From Actinophytocola algeriensis (lineage in GTDB: Bacteria; Actinomycetota; Actinomycetes; Mycobacteriales; Pseudonocardiaceae), in assembly GCF_014203735.1 (NCBI RefSeq), contig NZ_JACHJQ010000006.1, positions 1-64,000 of the forward strand: a stretch of 64,000 bases of DNA, written 5' to 3'. The number at the start of each line of letters is the position of its first letter. The first letter of the stretch is position 1. Under the pieces are notes generated by a model, which saw nothing but the letters and a program-made list of their open reading frames with translations, was not told the origin of the DNA and searched no databases. The position numbers were made by a program, and so were the translations under genes. This document shows positions 1 through 13,126 of this stretch, piece by piece.

Positions 1-104
1 GGGTTCCCGGTGAGAACAGCCCGGAGGCGTTCTACCTGAAGCTCGGGTTCCGGTTGACCGGAGAGGTGGACGACGGCGAACTGGTGGGCGAGCTTGAACT
101 GTGA
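1..104 (+). CDS. GNAT-like acetyltransferase, C-terminal fragment
   Basis: The window opens inside a reading frame (codons from base 3) ending at a TGA at 102-104. The 33 visible residues read NSPEAFYLKLGF, then a short strand and an acidic tail. A Tyr-x-Lys-x-Gly-Phe near the C-terminus is the usual last-strand signature of GNAT N-acetyltransferases (residue after 'A..FY.K.GF'). The acetyl-CoA-binding motif and any substrate residues lie outside the window, so the substrate cannot be stated. Codon bias fits the neighbouring genes. Confidence 0.6.
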   Translation, partial: VPGENSPEAFYLKLGFRLTGEVDDGELVGELEL

Positions 105-206
105 CTTCCACCCTTGGCAAGCGCCAGTCGCTACCTGGCGCGCTGCTCAACGACCGCCGCCGGTCGCAACGCGGCACGAGAGGACGTCCGGGTTGATCCG
201 TGTGTG

Positions 207-911
207 ATGAGCGGTGCGGTGGGTCCCTACTCTTGTGCCGTGGTGGTGGCGGAAGATCGGCTTGTCGCGGTGATGACCGCGCCGCTGGATTCGATCGTCG
301 ATGGTGACGTGCGGGTGCTTCCTCCGGCCTTGGCGGTGCGGAAGTGGCGTCTGCCGGAGGGTGACCTCAGGGCATTGGCCGAGTGGGGGCTTCCGCGGGA
401 CGTGCTCATGACACCCCGTTCGCAGGTGGAGTCCGAACCTGTGCTCGTGCCGAACGTGGCCGGGCCGGTGGAGAGCCGGCTGATCACGCCGGAGGATCGG
501 CTGTACCGGCTGGGGAGGTGGGGCGGTCACGACCGCACGCCGTGGATGGGCGCCGTCGCCGGCGACGGCCGGGTCCTGGCGATCCGCGACAGACCGATGA
601 CAGCCCAGGACCTGCATCCGGCTCTGCGGGAGGTTCATCGCGACCTGTACCACCCGGCTGTGGACTTCATCAACTCATCGGTGGCGCAACTGGTCGAGAT
701 CAGTTGGCGCTGGCGTGCCGCGCTGCGCATCCTCCGGACGCTGGAACCTCCCCCTGGCGCCGCACCGCCTGACGCGCACGAAGCCTTCGACAACCGAGTC
801 AGCGCAGCTGAGCGGATCGTCCTGAAGCACATCGAGGAGATCGACAGCCACGTCCGCCTGGATGATCCCGCCTCGCTGTGGGTTCAGGTCGTCACCGATC
901 CGGGATATTAG
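207..911 (+). CDS. SUKH-4-like immunity/hypothetical protein
   Basis: About 234 residues, soluble, with no membrane segment. The C-terminal half contains a 'FINSSVAQLVE..WRWR' stretch and a charged helix. These resemble SUKH-4 family proteins, which in actinomycetes are often immunity proteins of polymorphic toxins or orphan copies. The frame is open from a TTG at 114, but that start has no convincing ribosome site. The ATG at 207 or 273 is more likely, so the N-terminus is uncertain. No toxin gene is visible next to it; the upstream neighbour is a GNAT tail only 102 bp away. The family call rests on remembered motif similarity. If it is wrong, this is a conserved actinobacterial hypothetical protein. 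Confidence 0.5.
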   Translation: MSGAVGPYSCAVVVAEDRLVAVMTAPLDSIVDGDVRVLPPALAVRKWRLPEGDLRALAEWGLPRDVLMTPRSQVESEPVLVPNVAGPVESRLITPEDRLYRLGRWGGHDRTPWMGAVAGDGRVLAIRDRPMTAQDLHPALREVHRDLYHPAVDFINSSVAQLVEISWRWRAALRILRTLEPPPGAAPPDAHEAFDNRVSAAERIVLKHIEEIDSHVRLDDPASLWVQVVTDPGY

Positions 912-1132
912 GGCCGGGCCGCGTCGAACGCCGTCCGCGTCAAACCGCGACATCGGCCGATGAGCCGCGACCGCGAAGGAAACCCACTCGAACGCTGGGA
1001 CAGGCAGTCGAGGCAAGCGGGTTTCCATCGGAACAGGAAGCTCGACGAGGTCATTGCCCTGCTGGACCACGACGACATGGCGGTTCGAAGGCGCCGTCAT
1101 CGGCGGAGGCCGCCGCCGTCAGCTGAGACACA

Positions 1133-1164
1133 GCGGGGGAACCGACACCAGTCGGTTCCCCCGC
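1133..1164 (-). terminator. Hairpin terminator after the fused carboxylase gene
   Basis: A perfect 14-bp stem (GCGGGGGAACCGAC and its complement) with a 4-base loop lies 7 bp beyond the stop of the minus-strand carboxylase gene. There is no T-tract, which is normal for high-GC actinomycete terminators. The remaining bases between 912 and 1132 show no gene or other clear signal. Confidence 0.8.
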
Positions 1165-1170
1165 GCCGCG

Positions 1171-6669
<5,499 letters not shown>

Positions 6670-7004
6670 CGGCTGATGCCTCCCAAGTACCCCGCGCACA
6701 GCAGGCGACGTCCGGGTCCGGAGCGCCGCCTGCACCTGTCTCCAACCCTGCTCTGTTACCGCCGGGTACACCGATGTCCCACGTCGCGCATGCCGAGGCC
6801 GTTGCGTTGTCGGAACCCTACAAAAAGCGAGCCGGACCACAGCTCACTGCCGCCGTTTGACGCAAGGTCTGCGACAAACCGCGACCGCGGCGTGACACGG
6901 GATCAACGGTGCACCTCCAACGATATCCACACCGACCATGAGATTCGCTCGTGCGACGGTCAGGCGGGCGGTCGAGCGCGCGGTCGGTTCGGCGGGCCCG
7001 CCCG
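6670..7004. other. Intergenic region upstream of the carboxylase
   Basis: 335 bp between the start of the fused carboxylase and the stop of the minus-strand hydrolase gene. It should hold the carboxylase promoter. I see a short A-rich run (ACAAAAAG near 6820) and scattered CCGCGACC motifs, but no convincing -10/-35 pair, hairpin or small gene. Confidence 0.4.
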
Positions 7005-7853
7005 TCAGCGGTTGAGCAGGGCCGCCAGGTGGTCCACCAGTTCCGGCAGGTCGAGCGGGCCGACGTGTGGTGCGTCGACGCTGCGCACGTCGGTCGGGTT
7101 GTCCGGGGTCAGGCGGTCGGCCTCGGCGATGAACCGGTCCTGCAGCGCGGGTGGGATCAGCCGGTCGCGGGTGAACCGGACGTAGGTCCTGGGGATCCGG
7201 CCCCAGTCCTCCTTTCGCCCTCTGGCGTCCGTGAGCGGGATCGACGCGGTCTCGTCCGGCTCCAGCATCGCGAGCAGCCTGCGCACACCGTCGTCGCTGA
7301 AGCCGCCCGCGAGGCACTCCTTGACCGCGTGGAACGTCGCCTCGTCCCCCGACCGCCAGTTGAGCCTGGTCACGCCGAGTTCCGCCGGGTCGGCGACGGT
7401 CAGCTGGGCGATGAGCGGCAGCAGGCTCTCGGCGTTCTCGGGTGTCTCGGTGTAGGCGGCCAGGCTCGGCAGGTCCACACAGCAGTACGCCGCGATGTAC
7501 ACGACCCGGTCGAGCAGGTCGGGGATGGCGTTGCCGACCGCGCTCACCGTGACGCCGCCCTGGCTGGCGCCCGCGAGCACGACCGGGCCGTGGCGGCGGG
7601 CGCGGCGAACCACGTCGACGACCCGCTCGACGTAGTCGTCGATGGTGATCCCGGCCAGTGGCGACGGTTCCTTCGCGAAGGCCTCCGGGTCCTGTGCCTG
7701 ATACGAGGCCGGGTAGAACGCCTCCGTCCCGTGTCCCGGCAGGTCGACGGCCACCGCCCGGTGGCCGCGCAGGGTGAGTTCACCGACCAGCCCCGAGGCC
7801 CACGCCGAGGAGGTGTGGGTGCCGTGCAGGACCACGAGAGTCTTGTCCGTCAT
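7005..7853 (-). CDS. Alpha/beta hydrolase
   Basis: 282 residues with the alpha/beta-hydrolase fold: an LVVLHGTHTSS oxyanion segment near the N-terminus, a nucleophile elbow GASQGG (Ser about residue 88), and a C-terminal DAPHVGPLDLP stretch supplying the catalytic His. It resembles the alpha/beta-hydrolases annotated in plants and bacteria as methyl esterase or hydroxynitrile lyase-like. The substrate is unknown. The ATG at 7853 has AAGGAAAG upstream and overlaps by ATGA with the stop of the preceding acetyltransferase, so the two are one operon. That operon is divergent from the GntR-TetR regulator, its probable controller. Confidence 0.85.
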   Translation of the reverse strand: MTDKTLVVLHGTHTSSAWASGLVGELTLRGHRAVAVDLPGHGTEAFYPASYQAQDPEAFAKEPSPLAGITIDDYVERVVDVVRRARRHGPVVLAGASQGGVTVSAVGNAIPDLLDRVVYIAAYCCVDLPSLAAYTETPENAESLLPLIAQLTVADPAELGVTRLNWRSGDEATFHAVKECLAGGFSDDGVRRLLAMLEPDETASIPLTDARGRKEDWGRIPRTYVRFTRDRLIPPALQDRFIAEADRLTPDNPTDVRSVDAPHVGPLDLPELVDHLAALLNR

Positions 7854-8431
7854 CGTTTCTTTCCTTCCGGTTCGCGCCACATCGGCCACAGGGGCGGGCT
7901 GTCCGCCACCCGGACCGGTTCACCGAGGTCGGTGAAGCCGTGACGCAGGTACAGGGCGCGGCTGCGCGGTGAGCTGGCCTCGAGGTAGGCGGGGACGCCG
8001 TCGGTGTCCGCGCGGGTGAGGCGGTGCCGCAACAGGGCCGAGCCGAGGCCGGTGCCCTGCCGCGCGGCGACGACACCCATGCACGGCAGGTACAGGTGCG
8101 CCGCGTGGGCGGGGTGTCGTTCGGTCAGCGCCTCCCCCAGCCCACGCAACCGCGCGCCGCCCACCTCCGGTGCCCCCTCGTACGGCGACCGGCCCTCGGC
8201 GACCACCAGCCACACGGCCGCGCCCTCGCCGCGGCCCGTCAGGTACGTCTCGCCCGCGGCCACGAGTGGCCGGTGGAACGCGGCCAGGTGGTGGGCGCGC
8301 TCGCCGGCGTCCGGGAAGAGCCACGCGGCGACGGGGTCGTCCGCGAACGCCTCGACGAGGACGTCCAGGGCCACCTGCCGCTCGGTCTCCGTTGCCTGCC
8401 GCACGGATGCGTACGGCGTATCGACTGTCAT
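7850..8431 (-). CDS. GNAT family N-acetyltransferase
   Basis: 193 residues. The acetyl-CoA pyrophosphate-binding segment is GVVAARQGTGLGSALL and the last-strand signature is RALYLRHGF, both standard for the GNAT fold. It would transfer an acetyl group from acetyl-CoA to an unknown amine. It is the first gene of a two-gene operon with the hydrolase (4-bp overlap), reading away from the GntR-TetR regulator across a 92-bp intergenic region full of palindromes. The regulator and an acetyltransferase side by side suggest a drug or xenobiotic response, which is inference. Confidence 0.85.
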   Translation of the reverse strand: MTVDTPYASVRQATETERQVALDVLVEAFADDPVAAWLFPDAGERAHHLAAFHRPLVAAGETYLTGRGEGAAVWLVVAEGRSPYEGAPEVGGARLRGLGEALTERHPAHAAHLYLPCMGVVAARQGTGLGSALLRHRLTRADTDGVPAYLEASSPRSRALYLRHGFTDLGEPVRVADSPPLWPMWREPEGKKR

Positions 8432-8463
8432 GCGTACACGGTATCGACGAGCGACCGACAAAG

Positions 8464-8514
8464 CTTGTAATACAAGGACAAAGTGTCCTGGTGACCTACC
8501 AAGTGAACTAGTAC
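8464..8514. promoter_or_regulatory. Overlapping palindromic operators in a divergent promoter
   Basis: Between the acetyltransferase and the GntR-TetR gene lie a perfect CTTGTA-A-TACAAG palindrome (8464-8476), a GGACA-AAG-TGTCC palindrome (8476-8488) sharing its first base, and an ACTAGT-centred element ending at about 8514. Their spacing over a 92-bp divergent promoter fits autoregulation and control of the acetyltransferase operon by the adjacent regulator. Confidence 0.65.
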
Positions 8515-8523
8515 ACTCGCGCC

Positions 8524-9411
8524 GTGCTGCCGCCCTACCGACGGATCGTCGACGAACTCCGCGCCCGCATCGTGTCCGGCGAACTGCGGCCAGGTGACCG
8601 CGTGCCGTCGGTGCGGCAGATCGCCCAGCGGTGGGGGGTCGCGGCAGCCACCGCGACGAAGGTCGTCGCGACGCTGCGCGACGAGGGGCTCGCCGAGACG
8701 AAGGTCGGCTCCGGCACCGTCGTCCGCGGTCGCCCGGCACCCGGCCCGCGTCCCCGGCAGGTGCTGAACCGCGGGCACGTGCTCCGCACCGCCATCGAGA
8801 TCGCCGACCTGGAAGGCCTCGACGCGGTGTCCATGCGACGGCTCGCGGCCGAGCTCGGTGTCGGCCCCATGTCGCTGTACCGGCACGTGACGAACAAGGA
8901 CGACCTCGTCGCGCTGATGGCCGACGAGATCTTCGGCGAGGCGGAGCCACCCGACCCCGGGCCCGACGGGTGGCGGGCCAGGCTCGAGCTGATCGCCCGC
9001 CTGCAGTGGGACCTGAGCAGGCGGCACCTGTGGCTGCCCAAGGCCGTCTCGTTCACCCGGCCTTCGCTGGCGCCCAACATGATGGCGCACACCGAGTGGA
9101 CGCTGCGCGCGCTCGACGGGCTCGGTCTGCCCATGGCGACCCAGGTCCGCGAGGCGCTGACGCTGCACACGCTCGTCGTCACCACTGCCATGTCCCTCGC
9201 CGCCGAGGTCGAGGCCGAGCAGGAGACCGGGATGACGCTCAACCGGTGGTGGCTGACCAAGCGCAAGCAGGCGGGCGAGCTGCTCGACAGCGGCCGGTTC
9301 CCACTGCTGGCGGCGATTCCCGAGGACACCGTGTCCGACATGGACGGTCTGTTCGAGTACGCCCTCGCCCGCCACCTCGACGGGTTCGCCGTCCTGCTGG
9401 CGGACCGGTGA
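8524..9411 (+). CDS. GntR-TetR fusion transcriptional regulator
   Basis: 295 residues carrying two DNA-binding modules in tandem. Residues 1-75 are a GntR winged helix (YRRIVDELRARIVSGELRPGDRVPS, then a recognition helix and GSGTVV wing). Residues 80-130 are a TetR helix-turn-helix (MRRLAAELGVGPMSLYRHV), followed by a TetR C-terminal ligand domain of the tetracycline-repressor class. This fused architecture is known in actinomycetes, but ligands are mostly unknown. The start is a GTG at 8524 with no strong ribosome site, consistent with a near-leaderless transcript. It is divergent from the acetyltransferase/hydrolase operon and followed by a strong hairpin. Confidence 0.85.
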   Translation: MLPPYRRIVDELRARIVSGELRPGDRVPSVRQIAQRWGVAAATATKVVATLRDEGLAETKVGSGTVVRGRPAPGPRPRQVLNRGHVLRTAIEIADLEGLDAVSMRRLAAELGVGPMSLYRHVTNKDDLVALMADEIFGEAEPPDPGPDGWRARLELIARLQWDLSRRHLWLPKAVSFTRPSLAPNMMAHTEWTLRALDGLGLPMATQVREALTLHTLVVTTAMSLAAEVEAEQETGMTLNRWWLTKRKQAGELLDSGRFPLLAAIPEDTVSDMDGLFEYALARHLDGFAVLLADR

Positions 9412-9460
9412 GCTGATCGACCGACCACGGGCCCGGCTGCCTGGCACCATTCCTGGTGGC

Positions 9461-9492
9461 TCGCGAGGTGGGCCGGCAGGCCCACCTCGCGA
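9461..9492 (+). terminator. Hairpin terminator after the GntR-TetR gene
   Basis: Perfect 14-bp stem (TCGCGAGGTGGGCC and its complement) around a 4-base GGCA loop, 50 bp after the regulator stop and 43 bp before the next start codon. No T-tract. Confidence 0.8.
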
Positions 9493-9534
9493 CAGCCTGG
9501 GACGGCGAAGCGTCAGCACCGAAGGAGAAGCGCC

Positions 9535-9924
9535 ATGACCACTTTCCGCGCGGCGATCGAGGCCCGTGACCTGTCCGCGGCCGAGGCGTTGCTGGCCGAC
9601 GACGTCGTGTTCCGCAGCCCGGTCGCGCATCGCCCGTACCCCGGCAAGCCGATCACTGCGGCCATCCTGCGCGCGGTGGTCGAGGTGCTCGAGGACTTCC
9701 GCTACGTTCGCGAGCTCCACGACGGTGCGGACCACGTCCTGATGTTCGAGGCGAAGGTCGAGGGTCTCGACATCACCGGCTGCGACATCCTCCGCTACGA
9801 CGAGGACGGCAGGATCGCCGACTTCACGGTGATGGTCCGCCCCCTGCGCGCGGCCGAGGCCCTCGCCCGGCAGATGGGTGCGCGTTTCGAGCAGATCCAG
9901 GCCCAGGCCGTCGCGAACAGCTGA
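9535..9924 (+). CDS. SnoaL/NTF2-like small protein
   Basis: 129 residues with the pattern of NTF2-like/SnoaL cone folds: helix 'FRAAIEARDLSAAEALLADDVVFRSPV', then alternating strands and the conserved 'GCDILRYDEDGRIADFTVMVRP' segment. Members act as isomerases, cyclases or ligand-binding proteins. No catalytic dyad can be assigned here, so the function is open. The start is supported by AAGGAGAAG 5 bp upstream. It stands alone between a terminator and a TetR gene. Confidence 0.75.
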   Translation: MTTFRAAIEARDLSAAEALLADDVVFRSPVAHRPYPGKPITAAILRAVVEVLEDFRYVRELHDGADHVLMFEAKVEGLDITGCDILRYDEDGRIADFTVMVRPLRAAEALARQMGARFEQIQAQAVANS

Positions 9925-9935
9925 GCTGATATGTA

Positions 9936-9953
9936 CTATGCCATAGAGCATAG
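9936..9953. promoter_or_regulatory. Probable TetR operator
   Basis: CTATGC-N6-GCATAG inverted repeat lies 20 bp upstream of the TetR start codon, in the only AT-rich part of the gap. The position is that expected for an autoregulatory operator overlapping the promoter. Confidence 0.6.
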
Positions 9954-9973
9954 CCACTGACAGGCAGGAACCG

Positions 9974-10537
9974 ATGCCGCGCAAGAGCGACGCCCGTGAG
10001 CGGATGGTGCGCAGTGCCGCGGTCCTGCTGCGCGAGCACGGCGCGGGCGCGACCAGCATCGACCGGGTGCTGGCACACAGCGGCGCGCCGCGCGGGTCGG
10101 TCTACCACCACTTCCCCGGCGGGCGGACCCAGCTCATCGAGGAGGCCGTCGCGCTGGCCGGGGACTTCGTCGCGGGGCTGATCGAGGCCGCCGCGCGGGC
10201 GGGTGACCCGGTGGCGGCGATCGACAGGTTCGTCGAGCTGTGGCGCACGTGGCTCGCCGACAGCGACTTCAAGGCCGGGTGCCCGATCGTGGCGGTCACC
10301 GTGGCGAACGACTCCACCCGGCTCGCGGCCGGGGTGTTCGGCCGGTGGGCCGACGGGCTCGCGGCGTCCTTCCGCACGCACGGGGTGCCGGACGCGCGGG
10401 CCCGCAGGCTCGCGCTGTTCGTCATCGCCGCCGTCGAGGGTGCCGTGGTCATGTGCCGGGCCGAGCGGAGCCTCGAGCCGCTGGAAGCCGTCACCGGGGA
10501 GATCCACGAACTGCTGGTGCACACACTGCGAGACTGA
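9974..10537 (+). CDS. TetR/AcrR family repressor
   Basis: 187 residues. The N-terminal helix-turn-helix (ERMVRSAAVLLREHGAGATSIDRVLAHSGAPRGSVYHHFPGG) is a textbook TetR/AcrR domain; the C-terminal half contains a 'FKAGCPIVAVTV' segment typical of the LmrA/YxaF-like subgroup. The ligand is unknown. It begins at ATG 9974 behind AGGCAGGAA and is followed after 8 bp by the PaaI-type thioesterase gene, with which it probably forms an operon. Confidence 0.88.
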   Translation: MPRKSDARERMVRSAAVLLREHGAGATSIDRVLAHSGAPRGSVYHHFPGGRTQLIEEAVALAGDFVAGLIEAAARAGDPVAAIDRFVELWRTWLADSDFKAGCPIVAVTVANDSTRLAAGVFGRWADGLAASFRTHGVPDARARRLALFVIAAVEGAVVMCRAERSLEPLEAVTGEIHELLVHTLRD

Positions 10538-10545
10538 GGAGAACC

Positions 10546-11001
10546 GTGTCGACCGTCGAGTTCACCGCCATGTCCGGGCTGGAGCAGATCCGCTGGGTGC
10601 AGACCGAGCTGCCCGCCGACATCCCGACCATCGGCAGGCTGCTCGGCATGCGGTTCGACGAGGTGGAGCACGGGCGCGTGGTCGTATCGCTCCAGACCCG
10701 CCCCGACTTCGCCAACCCGATGGGCAGTGTCCACGGCGGCATCGCCGCGACCATGCTCGACTCGGTGATGGGCTGCGCCGTGCACACCACCCTGCCAGCG
10801 GGCGTCGGCTACACGACGCTGGAGCTGAAGGTGAACTACATCCGCACCGCCCGCACCGACGGCCGCACCCTGAGCGCCGAGGGCACGGTCGTCCACGCAG
10901 GCCGCCGGACCGCCACCGCCGAGGGCAAGGTGCTGGACGAGAACGGGAAGCTCGTCGCCCACGGCACGACCACGTGCCTGATCCTCACGCCGGAGAGCTG
11001 A
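10546..11001 (+). CDS. PaaI-type hot-dog acyl-CoA thioesterase
   Basis: 151 residues with the hot-dog fold of PaaI thioesterases: the central helix motif 'NPMGSVHGGIAATMLDSVMGCA' carries the conserved HGG(I)xxxxxD. These enzymes hydrolyse phenylacetyl- or other aryl/acyl-CoAs. The start is a GTG at 10546 with GAGGAG 4 bp upstream, directly after the TetR gene. Operon with the TetR repressor is inferred from the 8-bp gap. Confidence 0.85.
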   Translation: MSTVEFTAMSGLEQIRWVQTELPADIPTIGRLLGMRFDEVEHGRVVVSLQTRPDFANPMGSVHGGIAATMLDSVMGCAVHTTLPAGVGYTTLELKVNYIRTARTDGRTLSAEGTVVHAGRRTATAEGKVLDENGKLVAHGTTTCLILTPES

Positions 11002-11009
11002 GCTCGCGG

Positions 11010-11520
11010 TCAGTACAGGGCGGGCCAGCCGCTGCTCCAGCCGACCAGGTTGATGCCCAGCCTGCTGCCCGACGACGTGTAGTAGTGGTACGCCATCACC
11101 CACGCGTCGGAGTCCGCCCACAGCGCCGCGTGCCCTGGCCCGTGGATGTTCCCGTGCGTCGCCAGGACTTCCGTGCCACCGCCGCTCGTCAGCCGGACGC
11201 CGTTGCGGTGGGTGTACGGCCCGGTGATCGACGTCGACCGCCCGACCATGACGCGGTACGTGCTGCTCGTGCCGCGGCAGCAGTAGTCGAACGACACGAA
11301 CAGGTAGTAGTACCCGCCGCGGTACACGAGGTACGGCGCCTCCACCGCACCACCCGCGCTCGACGGCCGCTGCGCCAGGCTGTGCCGCGTGCTGTCCGCG
11401 GGTTCCCCGTCGACGCGTTGATCCGGACCATCTTGATGCCGGTCCAGAACGAGCCGTACGTCAGCCACCACGCACCAGACGCGTCCACGACCAGGTTCGG
11501 GTCGATCGCGTTGTGGTCGC
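11010..11520 (-). pseudogene. GH43 arabinanase-like gene remnant
   Basis: The minus strand encodes the C-terminal half of a family-43 glycoside hydrolase (arabinan endo-1,5-arabinosidase type). It has 'NAIDPNLVVDASGAWWLTYG', 'IKMVRI', then 'APYLVYRGGYYYLFVSFDYCC' and 'HGPGHAALW'. The two halves lie in different frames, so there is a frameshift close to 11400-11405. The N-terminal catalytic Asp region and the signal peptide are missing; similarity stops at about 11520, where a different decayed gene begins on the other strand. Clearly non-functional. It fits a former arabinan-degrading locus next to the arabinose transporter genes. Confidence 0.8.
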
Positions 11521-11852
11521 TGGGACGGCGACGCCCAACGCGAACTGCTCGACGGCACCCACATCGACAAGTACGGCACCGGCGGCGACACCCGCCTGCT
11601 GACGGGCTCGGGCGTGGCGTCGAACAACGGCACGAAGGCCAACCCGGCCCTGCAGGCCGACATCCTGGGCGACGGCGCGAGGAGGTCATCTGGCGCACCA
11701 GCGACAACAGGGCGCTGCGGATCTACTCGACCACCGACCCGACGAGCATCAGGAGGCCGTCGCTGATGCAGGACCGGCAGTACCGGGTGGCGGTCGCGTG
11801 GCAGAACACCGCGTACAACCAGCCCCCGCACCCGAGCTTCGCCATCAGCTGA
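11521..11852 (+). pseudogene. PL11 rhamnogalacturonan lyase C-terminal remnant
   Basis: The plus strand reads 'WDGDAQRELLDGTHIDKYG', 'SGVASNNGTKANPALQADILGDG', then in the +1 frame 'EEVIWRTSDNRALRIYSTTDPT' and 'YRVAVAWQNTAYNQPPHPSF' to a stop at 11852. This is the C-terminal end of a family-11 polysaccharide lyase. A single missing T after 11673 (GGCGAC-GGCGCGAG instead of a GAC-TGG codon pair) causes the frameshift. The N-terminal three quarters are absent, and the fragment abuts the GH43 remnant tail to tail at about 11520, so a deletion joined them. It overlaps the LacI stop by 8 bp. Confidence 0.78.
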
Positions 11853-12876
11853 CGGGAGGCGTCCTCCCGATCGTGCTCTCCCTCGGGATGAGCCGGTGCT
11901 CGGCACGCACCTCGATGCCGGGCACCGGTTCCGCGCTGCCGATGCGGGTCAGCAGCCGGTCGACCGCGGTCGCCGCGATGGCGACCTTGTCCGGCGAGAC
12001 GGTGCTGATGGCCGGGTTGGCGTACCGCCCCTCCTCGATGTCGTCGTAACCGATCAGCGCGAGATCCTCCGGCACCCGCAACCCCGACTCCAACGCCGTG
12101 TGCAACGCACCGAGAGCAACCAGGTCGCTGTAGCAGAACACGGCATCCGGCGGCTCGGCACGGGACAGCAACGCCCGCATCGCCCCGGATCCGTCGGCCC
12201 GGTTGAACCGCGGCGTGGGAATGATCAGCGACTCGTCGACGGGCAGCCCGGCGTCCGCATGTGCCTGCCGAAACCCACGGGTACGCAACTGCGCGGCCTC
12301 CCCTGTCGGGTACGGCTGGTCCCCGATGGCCGCGATCCGCCTGCGCCCCAACCCGATCAGGTGCGCGGTGGCCGCCCGCGACGCCTCCACGTCGTCGATC
12401 CCGACGTGGTCGAACACCCCGTTCGACACCCGCTCACCGAGGATCACCAACGGCAGGTCGGGATCGATCTCGACGAGGTCCTCCTGTGCGAGCCCTAGCG
12501 GCGAGAAGATCATCCCGTCGAAGAGAAACGCCCTGGCACCACGGCTGATCAGCTCACGCTCGTGCACCGCGTCGCCGTCGGTCTGGTCGATCAGGACGTT
12601 GTACCCACGCTCCCGCGCGCGCGGGATGATCGCCTGCAGCAGCTCGGCGAAGTACGGCGTGTCCAGGTAGGGCACCACGACCGCGATCTGCCCCGACCGG
12701 CCGCGGGCGAGGTTGCGGGCGAGCACGTTGGGCCGGTAGCGCAGCTCGACCAGCGCCCGCTCGACCTTCTCCCGCGTCCGCTCCGACACCCGGGCGTACC
12801 CGTTCACGACGTTCGACACCGTCCGGGCGGAGACCCCCGCCAGTCGCGCGACGTCACGCAAGGTGGCATCGCGCAT
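11845..12876 (-). CDS. LacI family regulator of the sugar locus
   Basis: 343 residues. The first 50 form the LacI helix-turn-helix and hinge (ATLRDVARLAGVSARTVSNVVNG, later 'YRPNVLARNLA'), followed by a periplasmic-binding-protein-like sensor domain ending with 'AEHRLIPRESTIG'. It probably represses the divergent binding-protein/permease/arabinofuranosidase operon in the absence of an arabinose-type sugar. I chose ATG 12876 because AAGGAG lies 6 bp upstream and the HTH begins there; the open frame upstream is meaningless. Two matching operator-like sequences sit in the 250-bp divergent region. Confidence 0.9.
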   Translation of the reverse strand: MRDATLRDVARLAGVSARTVSNVVNGYARVSERTREKVERALVELRYRPNVLARNLARGRSGQIAVVVPYLDTPYFAELLQAIIPRARERGYNVLIDQTDGDAVHERELISRGARAFLFDGMIFSPLGLAQEDLVEIDPDLPLVILGERVSNGVFDHVGIDDVEASRAATAHLIGLGRRRIAAIGDQPYPTGEAAQLRTRGFRQAHADAGLPVDESLIIPTPRFNRADGSGAMRALLSRAEPPDAVFCYSDLVALGALHTALESGLRVPEDLALIGYDDIEEGRYANPAISTVSPDKVAIAATAVDRLLTRIGSAEPVPGIEVRAEHRLIPRESTIGRTPPVS

Positions 12877-12946
12877 GACCTGCTCCTTTCGTCGGAGGTC
12901 AGTGTGCATGGCGCCTGCTCCGACGACAAGCCGTGGAAACGAGGGC

Positions 12947-12992
12947 TTGCAGCGCGGCAAACCGGCGTTCATACTGTTTTGCAGCGCAGCAT
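12947..12992. promoter_or_regulatory. Twin LacI operators
   Basis: Two near-identical palindromic elements, TTGCAGCGCGGCAA (12947-12960) and TTGCAGCGCAGCAT (12979-12992), are 32 bp apart, about three helical turns. They have the TTGC-N-GC centre typical of LacI/GalR operators and lie between the divergent LacI and binding-protein genes. The rest of 12877-13126 shows no gene. Confidence 0.7.
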
Positions 12993-13126
12993 AACCAGGT
13001 GCCACGGCGGCTCTCCGGGTAGGCCGTGGCGCGCAGCACCCCTTTCGGTCCCTGCCCTTTGCTCGGCGTCCCCGATGTCCCCTTGTGCCGGTGGCCGCCG
13101 CATGCCCTGCGGAAAGGCGCTGTCCC

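Noticed and set aside
9535-9924. SnoaL-type polyketide cyclase belonging to a type II PKS
   Set aside because: No other type II PKS genes nearby; only the general NTF2-like fold can be supported.
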